This document shows, piece by piece, positions 4,390 through 5,050 of a stretch of DNA of 5,050 nucleotides; the stretch's first letter is position 1, and each line of letters begins with the position of its first letter. The stretch is from Gammaproteobacteria bacterium. GTDB taxonomy: Bacteria; Pseudomonadota; Gammaproteobacteria; Steroidobacterales; Steroidobacteraceae. The notes below the pieces were generated by a model. That model worked only from the letters and a program-made list of their open reading frames with translations. It made no database searches and was not told the origin of the DNA. A program made the translations under genes and the position numbers. Where the stretch lies: assembly GCA_029857655.1 (NCBI GenBank), contig JAOUGR010000166.1, positions 1 to 5,050 on the forward strand, written 5' to 3'.

Positions 4390-5050
4390 ACAAGCCCTTC
4401 TCCCGTATCGCACTGGTTGGCAAGGTCGAGGACGCCCGCGTGGCCGACTCGATGGTGCTGCTTGCCGGTCATCTGCGTTCGCGCGGCCTCGTGGTCCTGG
4501 TCGATGCCGGCATTTCGGTGGACGACCTGCCCAAGGATGTCGAACGCAGGCCGGTCGATACGCTTGCCAAGGATGCAGACCTGATCGTCGCAATCGGTGG
4601 TGATGGAACGATGCTCTACGCGGCGCAACTGGCCATCGGTCGCGACATTCCCCTGCTCGGCATCAACCGCGGCCGACTGGGATTCCTGACGGACGTTTCA
4701 CCCGACGACATGCTGGAAAGCATCGACACGGTGCTGCAGGGACGGTATGAAATTGATGTCCGAAACCTCCTCGAGGCGCGCCTCTCGCGCACCGGCGGAG
4801 CGGTCGCCGCGCGCCGCGCCCTGAATGACATCGTCGTGCAGCGGCAGGAATCAGGACGCATGGTCGAACTCGAGACCTGGATCGGCGGCCAGTTCGTCAA
4901 CACGCACGGCGGCGACGGGCTGGTCATCGCGAGCGCGACCGGCTCGACCGCCTATGCGCTATCCTGCGGCGGCCCAATCATCCATCCGTTGCTCGATGTG
5001 CTCGTCATTGCGCCGATTTCCCCGCACACGCTCTCCGACCGCCCGATAGT
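4386..5050 (+). CDS. nadK: NAD kinase (ATP/polyphosphate-dependent), C-terminus cut by window edge
   Basis: NadK phosphorylates NAD+ to NADP+ in the cytoplasm, the only route to NADP. 221 complete codons are visible of a usual 290-300, with the frame open to the right edge. Visible motifs: N-terminal Rossmann-like strand RIALVGK (7-13); the catalytic GGDGTML at 71-77; NRGRLGFLTD at 94-103; the substrate-binding ND pair in ALNDIVV (N147, D148; E. coli has NE); and the Gly-rich GDGLVIASATGSTAYALSCGGP at 176-197, followed by PISPHTLSDRP. The usual TPTGSTAY reads SATGSTAY here, a mild variant. The start is ATG at 4386, giving MNKPFSRIALVG, which aligns with the E. coli start; an AAAAGG lies about 13 nt upstream, too far to be a good ribosome site. 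Divergent from hrcA. Confidence 0.96.
   Translation, partial: MNKPFSRIALVGKVEDARVADSMVLLAGHLRSRGLVVLVDAGISVDDLPKDVERRPVDTLAKDADLIVAIGGDGTMLYAAQLAIGRDIPLLGINRGRLGFLTDVSPDDMLESIDTVLQGRYEIDVRNLLEARLSRTGGAVAARRALNDIVVQRQESGRMVELETWIGGQFVNTHGGDGLVIASATGSTAYALSCGGPIIHPLLDVLVIAPISPHTLSDRPI

Overview
This is a high-GC bacterial window (strongly G/C at third codon positions) carrying a core heat-shock chaperone operon on the minus strand and a divergent NAD kinase gene on the plus strand. DnaK has the Gram-negative/proteobacterial form: a conserved insertion in the first part of the ATPase domain and a C-terminal tail very close to that of E. coli. The order hrcA-grpE-dnaK-dnaJ with nadK divergent from hrcA suggests a gammaproteobacterium, perhaps near Xanthomonadales/Nevskiales. 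That placement is an inference from gene order and protein flavour, not a database result.

Layout, read in the direction of the operon (right to left): hrcA (4234-3167), 20 nt, grpE (3146-2604), 59 nt, dnaK (2544-613), 80 nt, dnaJ (532 to beyond base 1, truncated after 177 codons). On the plus strand, nadK starts at 4386 and runs off the right edge after 221 codons. The 151-bp hrcA/nadK divergent region is the regulatory hub. It holds a degenerate CIRCE operator (14 of 18 consensus bases with the exact 9-bp spacer) overlapping a perfect TTGACA -35 box facing hrcA, then two further dyads in an AT-rich island.

The genes form one functional unit. HrcA is a repressor that normally binds CIRCE and is itself helped to fold by chaperonin. 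GrpE is the nucleotide exchange factor of DnaK, and DnaJ is the J-domain co-chaperone that delivers substrates and stimulates DnaK ATPase. Besides the CIRCE-type control in front of hrcA, I see two sigma-32-like promoters inside the operon, one just before grpE and one just before dnaK. They share the same -10 variant (CCCCAGA), and each overlaps the end of the preceding gene. This suggests layered control: housekeeping promoter plus HrcA at the head, and heat-shock sigma factor at grpE and dnaK.

The grpE-dnaK and dnaK-dnaJ gaps both contain perfect or near-perfect GC-rich hairpins without a U-tract. They fit mRNA processing or stability elements better than intrinsic terminators. I see no mobile element, CRISPR array, tRNA/rRNA or foreign-looking segment. 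The proteins are ordinary family members, and the points worth a second look are all in the non-coding DNA. I do not see a previously undescribed system here.
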